DNA of 64,000 nt from Blastomonas aquatica (GTDB taxonomy: Bacteria > Pseudomonadota > Alphaproteobacteria > Sphingomonadales > Sphingomonadaceae): NCBI RefSeq assembly GCF_014639875.1, contig NZ_BMGD01000002.1:496001-560000 (forward strand), in the 5' to 3' direction. The notes under the pieces are model-generated. The model saw only the letters and a list, made by a program, of their open reading frames with translations. It was not told where the DNA came from and did no database searches. Positions 15,058-24,070 of the stretch are shown here, piece after piece. How positions within the stretch are numbered: position 1 is the first letter of the stretch; every line of letters begins with the position of its first letter. The translations under genes were made by a program, and so were the position numbers.

Positions 15058-16283
15058 GGCGTCATGGTAAAGGCTGCCAGCCCCTTGGCAAGGTCGGCAA
15101 TCAGGTCGGCAGGGTCTTCGAGCCCGATGTGCAGCCGCACGACCAACGCGTTGTCATCGCCGGTGGGTGGCCAGGATGTTGCGCTGCGGCACCGGGCGGG
15201 GTCCACCGGGATACACAGACTTTCGAACCCGCCCCAGCTATAGCCGATGCCGAACAGCGAAAGCGTATCGATCAAGGCCGCGCGGGCCGCATCGCTGCCG
15301 CCCTTGAGCACGAACGAGAACAGCCCGGTCGATCCGGTGAAATCCCGCTGCCAAAGGTCGTGGCCGGGGCACGATGGCAGGGCGGGATGCAGGACGCGCG
15401 CGACCTGAGGCTGCTCGGCCAGCCAGTGCGCGATCTGCAAGGCCGATGCCTGATGCTGGCGCAGCCGCACATCAAGCGTGCGCAGCCCGCGCAGCGCCAG
15501 CCAGGCGTCATCGGGCGAAACGACCGTGCCCAGCGCCTGCGCGGTCTGCCGCAGCCGGGGATAGAAGCGCTCGGTGGTGGTGACCGATCCGAGCATGACA
15601 TCGGAATGGCCGACAATGTACTTGGTGCACGCGATGATGCTCATGTCCGCACCCAATGCCAGCGCGGGCATGAAATGGCCGGTCGCCCAGGTGTTATCGA
15701 TCAACAGCACGATATCCGGCCTGGCGGCGCGTGCCGCTTGGCAGATCGCGGGGACGTCCTGTACCTCGAAGGTCAGGCTGCCGGGGCTCTCCATCAGGAT
15801 CGCACGGGTACGATCGCAGATCAGGTCGGCGATTCCCGCGCCGACGGTCGGATCATAATAGCGGGTCTCGATCCCGAAGCGCTTGAGGAAGCCATCGGCA
15901 AACCCGCGCGAGGGATCATAGGCGCTGTCGGTCATCAGCAGCACATCGCCGGGCGAGAGCACGCTCAGCAGCGCGCCGGTGATCGCCGCGACTCCCGAAG
16001 GGTACAGCATCGTGCCGTGGCCGCCCGGCTCCAGCGCGGTCAGCGCCTCGGCGAGCGCCCATTGCGTCGGCGATCCGCGGCGACCGTAGAAAAAGCGCCC
16101 GTCTTCATTGGTTTGCGGGCCGGACTTGAGAGCAGCTGCATTCGGATAAAGGTGCGTGCTCGCGCGCCACACTGGCGGGTTGACCACCGCGCCTGGCTGA
16201 GCCGCCGTTCCCGTCCATTCCGCGCGACGGCCGCCGGTGACGAGCCGGGTCGCGGGCGATTGCGGATCGGTGGGCTTGGGCAT
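15054..16283 (-). CDS. metC: Cystathionine beta-lyase (PLP, Cys/Met metabolism)
   Basis: The 409-residue enzyme belongs to the Cys/Met-metabolism PLP family. The cofactor lysine lies in SIIACTKYIVGHSDVMLG; other markers are YGRRGSPTQWALAEALTALE and LLIDNTWATGHFMPALALG. The YGRRGSPT and WGGFESL motifs favour cystathionine beta-lyase (cystathionine to homocysteine, pyruvate and ammonia) over gamma-synthase. It is the first gene of a two-gene unit with the MscS channel; no functional link between them is evident. Confidence 0.9.
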   Translation of the reverse strand: MPKPTDPQSPATRLVTGGRRAEWTGTAAQPGAVVNPPVWRASTHLYPNAAALKSGPQTNEDGRFFYGRRGSPTQWALAEALTALEPGGHGTMLYPSGVAAITGALLSVLSPGDVLLMTDSAYDPSRGFADGFLKRFGIETRYYDPTVGAGIADLICDRTRAILMESPGSLTFEVQDVPAICQAARAARPDIVLLIDNTWATGHFMPALALGADMSIIACTKYIVGHSDVMLGSVTTTERFYPRLRQTAQALGTVVSPDDAWLALRGLRTLDVRLRQHQASALQIAHWLAEQPQVARVLHPALPSCPGHDLWQRDFTGSTGLFSFVLKGGSDAARAALIDTLSLFGIGYSWGGFESLCIPVDPARCRSATSWPPTGDDNALVVRLHIGLEDPADLIADLAKGLAAFTMTP

Positions 16284-16295
16284 GGTATACCTCCG

Positions 16296-16441
16296 CCCTC
16301 TCCCCTTGCGGGAGAGGGCAACGAGACTTGGTCCGCTTGCGCGGGCCTAGTCGCAGTGGGAGAGGGGGGCGGCCCTCTCCAACGTCGCCTAGGCAGCGAG
16401 CTGCCAAGGCTTTGATATCCTCTCCCGTAAAGGGAGAGGAT
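16296..16441. repeat. Family C repeat element (copy 1)
   Basis: The 146-bp element opens with CCCTCTCC-ccttgc-GGGAGAGGG and ends with CCTCTCCC-gtaaa-GGGAGAGG; the middle contains GACTTGG-CCGC and GGCCTAGTCG. A related element is at 31450-31618. It lies between metC and sseA. Confidence 0.75.
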
Positions 16442-16450
16442 GATTATGTG

Positions 16451-17287
16451 TCAACCCAAAGCCTTGGGGGTATCAGCGTCGGCACCCCATTCGCTCCAGC
16501 TGCCATCGTACAGCGCAACATCGGTCTTGCCGAGCAGGTGCGCGCCGAAGGCGAGCACGCTGGCGGTCATTCCCGATCCACAGGTGGTGACGACAGGCTT
16601 TTCGATATCGACACCGGCGGCTTCGAAAGCGGACTTGAGCGCATCGCCGGTCTTCCAGGTGCCATCGGCGTTGAACAGGGTGCTGTGCGGAAGGTTGACC
16701 GCGCCAGGGATGTGGCCCGCAGCGATGCCTGGGCGCGGATCTTCCTCGGCGCCGGTGAAGCGCGCGGCCGGGCGGGCATCGACGACCTGTTCGGCCTTGC
16801 TGTGCAGGTTGCTCAGCATGTCGGCCTTGGTGCGGACGTTCTTCTTGTCTTCCCAGACGGTAAAATGACGGTGACGCAGCGTTTCCTTGCCGGTCTTGAT
16901 CGGACGGCTTTCAGCCTTCCACTTGGCGATGCCGCCATCGAGAATGGCAACGGCATGCGCGCCGAACATGGTCAGCATGAACCACGCGCGGGCTGAGGAT
17001 TTCAGCGGGCTGTCATCATACAGCACGATGCGGCTGCCATCGCCGAGGCCCAGCGACTGCATGCGGCTGGCAAACTTTTCCGCAGGCGGCAGCGTGTTGT
17101 CAATGGCCGCGTTGCTGTCCACCAGCTCGGCCAGATCCATGAAGACAGCGCCAGGAATGTGGCCCGCTTCGTACTCGGCAAGCGCACTGCGACCGGTTTC
17201 GGGCAGGAACTTGGACGCATCAACGATGCGAAGATCAGAGGCGCCCATTTCGTTGGCGAGCCATTCGGTTGATACCAGCGAATCCAT
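16451..17287 (-). CDS. sseA: 3-mercaptopyruvate sulfurtransferase
   Basis: The 278-residue product starts at the Met giving MDSLVSTEWLANEM, with GGGAG upstream; a longer in-frame extension is rejected. It has two rhodanese domains. The C-terminal one carries the active-site loop TTCGSGMTAS, where CG-S/T-G-M/V-T-A marks mercaptopyruvate sulfurtransferases as opposed to thiosulfate rhodaneses. It moves sulfur from 3-mercaptopyruvate to thiols or cyanide. The N-terminal inactive domain carries WLANEMGASDLRIVDAS. It sits near metC on the same strand, consistent with sulfur amino-acid metabolism. Confidence 0.93.
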   Translation of the reverse strand: MDSLVSTEWLANEMGASDLRIVDASKFLPETGRSALAEYEAGHIPGAVFMDLAELVDSNAAIDNTLPPAEKFASRMQSLGLGDGSRIVLYDDSPLKSSARAWFMLTMFGAHAVAILDGGIAKWKAESRPIKTGKETLRHRHFTVWEDKKNVRTKADMLSNLHSKAEQVVDARPAARFTGAEEDPRPGIAAGHIPGAVNLPHSTLFNADGTWKTGDALKSAFEAAGVDIEKPVVTTCGSGMTASVLAFGAHLLGKTDVALYDGSWSEWGADADTPKALG

Positions 17288-17349
17288 GTAAGTGTCTCCC
17301 TCTGCGAATATGCGCCCTTTGAGGCTTTTTCCCGGCTTTTTAGACGGGA

Positions 17350-17372
17350 AACCCGGCTGGTTGCTCAGCCGG
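17350..17372. other. Hairpin in the sseA/surE divergent region
   Basis: Within the 266-bp space between sseA and surE, CCCGGCTG-gttgct-CAGCCGGG forms an 8-bp stem. It lies in a region expected to hold two divergent promoters. I see no clear operator or riboswitch. Confidence 0.4.
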
Positions 17373-17553
17373 GATGCCGTGTTTTTGTTGCGCTGCACCA
17401 TCAACATTATCGTGTCGGGCAAGGCGCGTCGAGTCGCTACCGGAGCGCTTCGCCAGTTTTTTTGCATATGTTGCAATTGGGTGCGTTGTCGGTGGCGGTT
17501 TGGTACGCGCCTAGATAGGAACCGGGTTCACATCGAACAGGAGCCTTCCCGCC

Positions 17554-18333
17554 ATGCGTATCTTGCTAACCAATGATGATGGCGTGAACGCGCCCGGGCT
17601 CGAAGTGCTGGTGAAGATTGCCGCCGCATTGTCCGATGATGTGTGGATCGTTGCGCCGTCCGAGGAGCAATCGGGTGCAGGGCATTCGCTCACGCTTACC
17701 CGGCCGCTACGGGTGCACACCCATGGCCCCAAGCATTATTCGGTGACCGGCACCCCCACCGATGCGGTGATGATGGCGGTGGCGCGGCTGATGCAGGAAA
17801 CGCCGCCCGACCTGATCCTGTCCGGGGTCAACCGGGGAGCCAATCTGGGCGAGGATGTCACCTATTCGGGTACGGTCTCGGCCGCGATGGAGGGTGCGTT
17901 GGCGGGGATCCCGTCTATTGCGCTCAGCCAGGTCTATGCCCGCGAGGGCGCGGGGCTCGATGTGTCGTTCGATGCCGCCGCAGCGTGGGGCGAGAAGGTG
18001 CTGCGTCCGATCATTGACCAGCCAATGCCGCAGCGCACGCTGATCAACATCAATTTTCCTGCGTTGCCGGCAGATCAGGTGCGCGGCGTGCGCGTCGTTG
18101 CTCAGGGCTTTCGCGATTACGGAAGGCTCAAGATCGTCACCAACACCGATCCGCGTGGGTTCGATTATCACTGGTTTGCGCTGGGCGCAGTTGAGCAGAC
18201 CCCGGCGCACAGCACCGATCTTGAGGCGGTTCGGGACGGCTATGTTGCGGTGACCCCGTTGCATCTGGACCTGACGCATTATGAGTCAATAACTGCTCTG
18301 GGCTCGGCCTTGGGCGCATTTGACACGAATTGA
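17554..18333 (+). CDS. surE: 5'/3'-nucleotidase SurE
   Basis: The 259-residue protein begins MRILLTNDDGVNAPGLEVL, the metal-binding TNDDG motif of SurE. Further markers are VVAPSEEQSGAGHSLT, VTGTPTDAVMMAV and SGVNRGANLGEDVTYSGTVSAA. SurE removes phosphate from 5'- and 3'-nucleoside monophosphates and has a role in stationary-phase survival. As in many proteobacteria it is followed by an NlpD-like gene; pcm and rpoS are not present here. Confidence 0.97.
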   Translation: MRILLTNDDGVNAPGLEVLVKIAAALSDDVWIVAPSEEQSGAGHSLTLTRPLRVHTHGPKHYSVTGTPTDAVMMAVARLMQETPPDLILSGVNRGANLGEDVTYSGTVSAAMEGALAGIPSIALSQVYAREGAGLDVSFDAAAAWGEKVLRPIIDQPMPQRTLININFPALPADQVRGVRVVAQGFRDYGRLKIVTNTDPRGFDYHWFALGAVEQTPAHSTDLEAVRDGYVAVTPLHLDLTHYESITALGSALGAFDTN

Positions 18334-18401
18334 ACCCCTGGTTGGATCATGAGACCGCGAAACAGTGGAAATGCGTTCAGACCGTGCTAGGAATGACGCC
18401 C

Positions 18402-19517
18402 ATGGCGAGGGGTGAAAAACACAGCGATGTCCGGTCCGCAGGGGCCTTTTTGGCAGGTGTTGGCATTGTGATGCTGGCTGGCTGCATCCCGGGCGGAGTG
18501 ACCCAGCAGGGCATGCAGCCCGAGATCACCGAGGCTGGAACCCAAGCGAGCGCACCTTTCGAGCCTGACATCGTCGGTAGCGATGCACCGGTGTGGGAAA
18601 GCCGCAGCGTCAGCGCGCGCGCAGCCGATGTTATCGGCACGCAATATATCGTGCAATCAGGTGATACGCTGCGCGGCATCGGCAATCGCACCGGCGCGGG
18701 TTCCGAAGCGATCGCGGTGGCCAATGCATTGTCTCCGCCCTATACCCTGCGCGTCGGCCAGCAATTGACCATCCCGGGCGGGCGCTATCACGCGGTGTCG
18801 CAGGGCGAAACCGGCATTGCCATCGCGCACGCTTATGGTGTGGCGTGGAGCGATATCGTCGCGCTCAACGCGCTCGATGAACCCTATATCCTGCGCATTG
18901 GCCAACGGCTCAAACTGCCGCAGGGCGCGCAGGCGATCGGCGCGAGCCCGTCCTCGACCAACCAGATCGCATCGTCCACTGCCAGACCCAGTCGCATCGG
19001 TGCGCTGGTGGTCAACATCGATGATGTCGTCACCGGCAGCCAGCCTGCGATCGCGGAGGGTACCCGCGTGCCGGCGGCCCGGCCTGCGCGCGCGCCGGTA
19101 TCTGCCGCCGTGCCGGTCTCGGTTCCCAGCGCGTTTGTCGGAAGGTTCACCTGGCCGATGACCGGGCCGCTGCTCACGCGGTATGGCCCGGTTGGCAAGG
19201 GGCAGATCAGCAACGGCATCGATATCACCGCCACGCGCGGCGCGCCGTTCCGTGCTGCGGCCGATGGTGTGGTCAGCTATGCGGGCAGCGAGGTTGCGAT
19301 CTATGGCGGCCTGATCCTGGTCAGCCATGGCGATGGCTGGGTCAGCGCTTATGGCCATGCCGAGCGGATCGATGTGACCCGCGGCCAGGCGGTCAAGGCC
19401 GGGCAGGTGCTGGGCGCTGCCGGGCAGAGCGGCTATGCCGAAACCCCCAAGCTGCACTTCGAACTGCGCAAGGACCGCAAACCGGTCGATCCGCTGCTGT
19501 ATCTGCCCAAGAGCTGA
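18402..19517 (+). CDS. nlpD: NlpD-like LysM/LytM lipoprotein, putative amidase activator
   Basis: The product has 371 residues if started at ATG 18402 (AGGA 9 nt upstream); earlier starts exist. A lipobox VMLAGC gives a lipid-anchored protein. Two LysM repeats follow (YIVQSGDTLRGIGNRTG... and YHAVSQGETGIAIAHAYG...), then a C-terminal LytM/M23 domain. In that domain the first zinc ligand is lost: SNGIDIT replaces H-x-G-x-D, as in E. coli NlpD. It is therefore likely an activator of an AmiC-type amidase during cell separation rather than an enzyme. It follows surE, the usual pairing. Confidence 0.88.
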   Translation: MARGEKHSDVRSAGAFLAGVGIVMLAGCIPGGVTQQGMQPEITEAGTQASAPFEPDIVGSDAPVWESRSVSARAADVIGTQYIVQSGDTLRGIGNRTGAGSEAIAVANALSPPYTLRVGQQLTIPGGRYHAVSQGETGIAIAHAYGVAWSDIVALNALDEPYILRIGQRLKLPQGAQAIGASPSSTNQIASSTARPSRIGALVVNIDDVVTGSQPAIAEGTRVPAARPARAPVSAAVPVSVPSAFVGRFTWPMTGPLLTRYGPVGKGQISNGIDITATRGAPFRAAADGVVSYAGSEVAIYGGLILVSHGDGWVSAYGHAERIDVTRGQAVKAGQVLGAAGQSGYAETPKLHFELRKDRKPVDPLLYLPKS

Positions 19518-19527
19518 CCGGACAACG

Positions 19528-20577
19528 ATGGCCGATTCCGATATCAAACCCAGGGCGCTGCTGAAACGCGCGGCGCGGCTTCCGGTCTGGGCAGATGTTG
19601 GATTGCGGCTGAGCGTCGCGTTCTTACTGATCGGGCTCGTGATCCTGATCCACTGGCTCGACCGGGATGGGCTGGTCGATCATGTCGATGGCCATATCAG
19701 CTTTCTGGACGTCGTCTATTTCACGATGATCTCGGTCACTACCACCGGTTTTGGCGATATTGCACCGGTGTCGGACCGGGCGCGGCTGATGGAATCGCTG
19801 GTCGTGACTCCGGTCCGCGTTGCTGTGATTTTCATCTTCGTCGGCACCGCGTATAGTTTCGTCCTTAAGCGCACATGGGAAAAATTTCAGATGAGCAGGA
19901 TCCAGCAGCGCCTGACAGGGCATATCGTGGTGCTCGGCTTTGGCACCAGCGGTACTGAAGCGGTGCGCGAACTGGTGGCTCGTGGCACCGATCCCGGGTG
20001 CATCGTGGTGGTTGACCAGCACGAGGACTCGTTGGCGCGCGCAGAATCTCTGGGCTGCAATGTGCTCAATGCCGACGCAACCCGCGATGAAGTGCTCAAG
20101 GATGTGCACATCGACCGTGCCTGCTCGGCGATTGTGTCGGCGGGTCGCGACGATACATCGATCTTGATCGTGCTGACCATCCGCCATCTCGCGCCCGATT
20201 TGCCGATCAGCGTCGTGGTGCGCGCGGCGGATAACGAATTACTGGCCCGGCAGGCTGGCGCCAACACGGTGATCAACCCGGTGAGCTTTGCCGGGCTGCT
20301 GCTCGCCGGATCGTGTCAGGGCCCTCATATCAGCAGCTATCTGGCCGATCTCGCCTCGGCGAGCGGGCGGGTGGTGCTGATCGAACGCATGGTGCGCCCC
20401 GAGGAGGTCGGTATCGCGCTCAAGGATATATCCGACGGTGTCGGCGTGCGGGTTTACCGCGATGGAGAACCCTATGGCTTCTGGGATGCAGAGTGCACCA
20501 GTTTGCGCTCTGGGGATCTGATCGTCGTGATCACCCAGGGTGATGGGCGCAAGCCTTCTACGATGGTCAGCGATTAG
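19528..20577 (+). CDS. Potassium channel with RCK (TrkA-N) domain
   Basis: The 349-residue protein starts at ATG 19528, 10 bp after nlpD. It has a two-helix pore module with the selectivity filter in SVTTTGFGD (residues 69-77); TTGFGD stands where TVGYGD is usual. A Rossmann RCK domain follows (IVVLGFGTSGTEAVRELV, VVVDQHEDSLARAESLG, ADATRDEVL) and then a C-terminal TrkA-C-like domain. It probably gates K+ flow in response to a nucleotide ligand. Layout is like MthK or KCNK-type bacterial channels. Confidence 0.9.
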   Translation: MADSDIKPRALLKRAARLPVWADVGLRLSVAFLLIGLVILIHWLDRDGLVDHVDGHISFLDVVYFTMISVTTTGFGDIAPVSDRARLMESLVVTPVRVAVIFIFVGTAYSFVLKRTWEKFQMSRIQQRLTGHIVVLGFGTSGTEAVRELVARGTDPGCIVVVDQHEDSLARAESLGCNVLNADATRDEVLKDVHIDRACSAIVSAGRDDTSILIVLTIRHLAPDLPISVVVRAADNELLARQAGANTVINPVSFAGLLLAGSCQGPHISSYLADLASASGRVVLIERMVRPEEVGIALKDISDGVGVRVYRDGEPYGFWDAECTSLRSGDLIVVITQGDGRKPSTMVSD

Positions 20578-20601
20578 CCCGAGCGTTCGGTACGCAGCGG
20601 G

Positions 20602-21606
20602 TCAGTCGCCGCCGCAGCCTCCGCCGCAACCGCTGCTGCATCCGCTGTCCCCGCCTGAATCACGGCTGCTGTCGTTGCTGGTCTCCCAGTCCCCATCCGC
20701 GCCGCTTCCCCCGAAATCGCCTCCGCCCGCGATATACGCCGCGCCGCCCGCTGCTGTTGCGCCGGATGCCGGGTTGCCGCCCGACCAGCTATCAAGCGTG
20801 ATTCCCGAACCGCTGGAACTGTCCGTCTGCTGCTGCCGTACGCTACGCTTTCGCGCGAGAGTGTGCTCGCGATCGCTCGCGCCACCGCGCAGGCGATTGA
20901 TCATGGTTGCGACCACGATCAGCACCACGAACAGCAACGCCACGAACGCGACAAAGCCGAAATCCGACCCGAGCACATTTGCAAGCAGGCGTTTGAAACC
21001 CGAGGGAGTCCCGGCGTCAACGGTATCTGCCGCGAGCGCGGTGCACGCGGCCAGCAATGTGGCTCCGCCCGCGAGCGCGACAACCGAAACCGACCGCCGC
21101 GGCAACACGAAGTTGGCCGATCGGTCGACCCATTGATAGTTCACCGCAAAGCGCTGCTCGGTCGGCGGCCAGATCTCTGTCGGCGGCTCCTCGCCGAAGG
21201 TGGCGCGATAACGAGCCAGGGTCTCGGCATAGCAGTTGCGAAACTTGCGCCCCTCAGCGCCGCCGCCTGCTGTCGGCCCGTGGTGCAGCGGTCGTCCGAT
21301 GATCTGCGCGCACAATTCGCCCCAGTAATGCCGGGTATAGGCGAGATGGAGATGCCAGGCCTGATCGATCTGCTGTGATGGCGTGACGGTCGCGGCACCA
21401 GTCGCGGCGAGATAAAGGAACCGGCGGTATTCTGTCACGACCGCAGCGGCAAAAGACCGGGGCCAGCCATTTTCCCGGGCCAGTCTCTTGGTGAAGGTCA
21501 GCGATGCGCCCTCGGGCTCGATCCGCATCGCCGCAAGCGCGTGCCAGAGAGGATCGTCAACCCAGCGCCGATCGCTGCACGCATGCCGATTATCGATGGT
21601 GACCAT
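20602..21606 (-). CDS. Membrane protein with Gly/Ser/Cys-rich C-terminal tail
   Basis: In the 334-residue product, residues 1-150 form a soluble domain with QQIDQAWHLHLAYTRHYWGELC, a pattern of the glycine-rich-domain (GRDP/TIGR04222-like) family. Two membrane helices follow (VVALAGGATLLAACTALAA; FGFVAFVALLFVVLIVVATMI). The last 80 residues are Ser/Gly-rich and finish in an alternating Cys/Gly tail (CSSGCGGGCGGD). Similar tails are known on TIGR04222 proteins, whose function is unclear. It is convergent with the K+ channel gene. Confidence 0.8.
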   Translation of the reverse strand: MVTIDNRHACSDRRWVDDPLWHALAAMRIEPEGASLTFTKRLARENGWPRSFAAAVVTEYRRFLYLAATGAATVTPSQQIDQAWHLHLAYTRHYWGELCAQIIGRPLHHGPTAGGGAEGRKFRNCYAETLARYRATFGEEPPTEIWPPTEQRFAVNYQWVDRSANFVLPRRSVSVVALAGGATLLAACTALAADTVDAGTPSGFKRLLANVLGSDFGFVAFVALLFVVLIVVATMINRLRGGASDREHTLARKRSVRQQQTDSSSGSGITLDSWSGGNPASGATAAGGAAYIAGGGDFGGSGADGDWETSNDSSRDSGGDSGCSSGCGGGCGGD

Positions 21607-21676
21607 AACCGCCCTCTCGCTGTCGTGGAGACCAAAGGCTATACCCGAATTCTGCTATCGGCAATCCAGATGTAAA

Positions 21677-21711
21677 ACGGGGTCATCTGCGCCATTGGCA
21701 GATGACCCCGT
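21677..21711 (-). terminator. Terminator after the triple-repeat secreted protein gene
   Basis: ACGGGGTCATCTGC (21677-21690) and GCAGATGACCCCGT (21698-21711) form a perfect 14-bp stem. On the minus strand the stem is followed by TTTTAC. It lies 28 bp after the stop at 21739. Confidence 0.88.
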
Positions 21712-21738
21712 GATGTGAGGTAAGAAACGTGGGTGGTA

Positions 21739-22638
21739 TCAGCGGCGGATGCGCGCGCGGGTTTCGAGATCGGTGAGGCGGCGTTCGATATAAGCCCGCT
21801 CGTCGGCGCTGGCATTCATTCGCGCATAGGCGGCTTCAAGCCGGGAAATGTCCTCATGCTCGACCCGCAGCTGCGCCTGGGCGCTGGCAGCGAGGCCGCT
21901 TGAGGGCAGCGCGCGAGCGATGGCGTCAAGCCGGGCGCGCGGGGTCTGGGCGGTGCTTCCGCCACCGGTGTTGGCCATGTCTCCTACGCGAGCATCCAGC
22001 GCCTCCAAGCGCGTATACAGATCGTCACGCTCCTGATCGGTCAACCGACCATCGCGCAGGTACGTGGCTTCGGTGCGCACCAACGCCGCATAGTCGGTCT
22101 TGAGCCGGGCACCTGCCACGCGGGTGAGGCGGCGTGCGGACACCGACGCATCGACCCGCTGGTTGAATTCGCTTTGACCATCGACGATCGAAATTCCCAG
22201 ATCGTTGCCCGGATCATTGGCATAGCCGCCATCGGTCAGCACCTGGCTCAGCTGATTGTACCGTTGCATCAGATCCGATTGCTCCTGCTGCGTAAAGCGG
22301 CGATCGGCACCATACCGCGCCTCGAGCTGGACCAGATCATAGTAATCGCTCTTCAACTGCGCAGCGGTGCGCTGGTCGATTGTGCGCGAACGGACTTCGG
22401 CATCGATGCGGGTTTCGAACTGGCCACGCTGGGTGGCAAGCGGGGTGCGGCCGAGCGCCCATTGCGACTCGATCGAGCCGGTCGAGCCCGTTCGATCCCC
22501 GAACAGCGCTCCAAAGATCGAGTTCAGCCGGTCCTGCTGGCGTGAAGGCTGTTGGTCAGTGGTATTGGTCTGGGCAAACGCAGCGGTGCCGCTCAGCATC
22601 AGTGCAGCGGCAGCAGTGGCGGTGTAGAATGACTTCAT
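21739..22638 (-). CDS. Secreted protein with three internal helical repeats
   Basis: The 299-residue product has a signal peptide (MKSFYTATAAAALMLSGTAAFA). The mature part contains three units of about 60 residues: near 74-133 (RIDAEVRSRTIDQRTAAQLKS ...), near 159-218 (RVDASVSARRLTRVAGARLKT ...) and a diverged third near 231-293. Each has an Arg-rich helix, a Leu-Lys/Arg-x-D/E-Y/H segment, E-A-x-Y and a final E-R/E-Q-x-D-L-x-x-R helix. This resembles tandem helical-hairpin repeats. Function is unknown. A strong terminator follows. Confidence 0.8.
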   Translation of the reverse strand: MKSFYTATAAAALMLSGTAAFAQTNTTDQQPSRQQDRLNSIFGALFGDRTGSTGSIESQWALGRTPLATQRGQFETRIDAEVRSRTIDQRTAAQLKSDYYDLVQLEARYGADRRFTQQEQSDLMQRYNQLSQVLTDGGYANDPGNDLGISIVDGQSEFNQRVDASVSARRLTRVAGARLKTDYAALVRTEATYLRDGRLTDQERDDLYTRLEALDARVGDMANTGGGSTAQTPRARLDAIARALPSSGLAASAQAQLRVEHEDISRLEAAYARMNASADERAYIERRLTDLETRARIRR

Positions 22639-22725
22639 CTGGGCAATCCTTATGGGTTAGTGCACGCTGTACGTGCGACCAACCGAAGGGTTGCGGTAAG
22701 GTCAACGCTGGCGCCCTCGCCGCAT

Positions 22726-23265
22726 TCAGCTCGCAAGCGCTGCCTTGAGATTGTTGATCACCGCATCCTGAGAGGCGACGAGTGCAAGGACATGGGTGCG
22801 GGTCTGGTCGATCTGCGCCGAACCACCGGGCTTGACCTCGCCAGCGGCTTCTTTGGCGAGCCGCGCGACATACAGCACTTCCAGATCGCCGAGCAGCTGA
22901 CTAAGCTCCCGGCGGGGCGTATCGAGCGCACTGATCCGGGTCTGCGCCACCGACCAGTTTTCGCTGCCCATAGCGTTACCACGTGCTGCTGCGGTTGCCT
23001 GCTGGGCGGCGGAGCGCGCGATCGCAAAGTCTGCCTCTGCCTTGTCGGCGCGCGCCAGCATTCCTGTGAGATCACGCGCAAGGACCGGATCTGCGATCGT
23101 CTCGATCGGTGGGGGCGGGGCCTTGGCTTCGGCCTGCCGATCGCGCAGCTCGACATCGCGCCGCGCCAGCGACGGCCGGTCCGCCATCGGCTCAAGGCAC
23201 CCTCCCAGCATCGCAAGTACGCCAAGCGAGAGGGAGGAAAGAGAGGCTGCACTGAAGGTTTTCAT
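22726..23265 (-). CDS. Putative lipoprotein, helical
   Basis: The 179-residue product has a signal ending LAMLGGC, a lipobox, giving a lipid-anchored protein. The mature region has a proline patch (APPPPIE) and long Ala/Arg/Glu-rich helices. I do not recognise the family. It lies 87 bp upstream of the triple-repeat secreted protein on the same strand, so the two may be one unit acting in the periplasm. Confidence 0.72.
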   Translation of the reverse strand: MKTFSAASLSSLSLGVLAMLGGCLEPMADRPSLARRDVELRDRQAEAKAPPPPIETIADPVLARDLTGMLARADKAEADFAIARSAAQQATAAARGNAMGSENWSVAQTRISALDTPRRELSQLLGDLEVLYVARLAKEAAGEVKPGGSAQIDQTRTHVLALVASQDAVINNLKAALAS

Positions 23266-23390
23266 GTTGCGAGGTTCTAGGGGACGGCAAAGCTCGCCGC
23301 AATGATTATGGACTTGTCATCGCGGTGAAACGCAGGCTAAGAGGGAGGCGATTGTCTGGTGCAACGCGGCCAAAAAAGCCGTGGGCATGG

Positions 23391-23419
23391 TTGACAGCCC
23401 CGGCAGTTTCACCTAACGG
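23391..23419 (+). promoter_or_regulatory. Candidate housekeeping promoter of rplU-rpmA
   Basis: TTGACA (23391-23396) and TAACGG (23414-23419) are 17 bp apart. The leader to the rplU start would be about 140 nt. The rest of the 301-bp interval before rplU shows no other recognisable element. Confidence 0.4.
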
Positions 23420-23566
23420 GCATGGCTTTCCGGCGCGGGGCATCCCGTCGCAGGGCAGCGATTTTCACTCTGACGATTCGGTTCTGGCAACAGGCGGGTC
23501 AAATGTTTGGTTATCGCGGTTTGCGTGCCCGGAACCGATTTGAAGCAAACAGAAACGAGACAACCC

Positions 23567-24043
23567 ATGTTCGCTATCGTGCGCACAGGCGGCAAGCAGT
23601 ATCGCGTTGCAGCCGGAGATAAAATCGCAGTGGAAAAGCTGGCCGGAGAGGCTGGCGACGTCATCGCGTTGAGTGACATTCTGCTCGCCGGCGACGGTGG
23701 CGAATCCAAGGATCTGGCCGGTGTGGTCGTTTCTGCCGAGATCATCGCTCAGGCGAAGGCCGACAAGGTCGTGATCTTCAAGAAGAAGCGTCGCCACAAC
23801 TATCGCCGCAAGCTTGGCCATCGCCAGCAGCACACGATCCTGCGCATTCTGGGCGTTGGTGAAGCTGTGAAGGCTGCGCCTGCCAAGGCTGCCACCAAGA
23901 CCGAAGCGCCGGTGGAAGCCGCTGCAGATGCACCCGCCGCTGAGGCCGCTCCGGCGAAGGCTGAAAAGGCTCCCGCCAAGAAGGCTGCACCGAAGAAAGC
24001 CGCCGCCAAGCCTGAGGCCGATTCTTCGGCTGACAACGCCTGA
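23567..24043 (+). CDS. rplU: 50S ribosomal protein L21
   Basis: The 158-residue product starts [15 protein letters not shown], the invariant L21 N-terminus, and has the [22 protein letters not shown]-binding segment. L21 is normally about 103 residues. Here roughly 55 more follow, composed mostly of Ala, Lys, Pro and Glu, a low-complexity tail seen in sphingomonads. It is followed 27 bp later by rpmA, the standard operon. Confidence 0.97.
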   Translation: MFAIVRTGGKQYRVAAGDKIAVEKLAGEAGDVIALSDILLAGDGGESKDLAGVVVSAEIIAQAKADKVVIFKKKRRHNYRRKLGHRQQHTILRILGVGEAVKAAPAKAATKTEAPVEAAADAPAAEAAPAKAEKAPAKKAAPKKAAAKPEADSSADNA

Positions 24044-24070
24044 TAGCGCGCGCACAAGGAGTTTTGAAAA

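Noticed and set aside
15129-16415. A 428-codon open frame opposite metC
   Set aside because: The metC frame carries the PLP lysine motif; the opposite frame runs into the repeat at 16.3-16.4 kb and has no recognisable domain.
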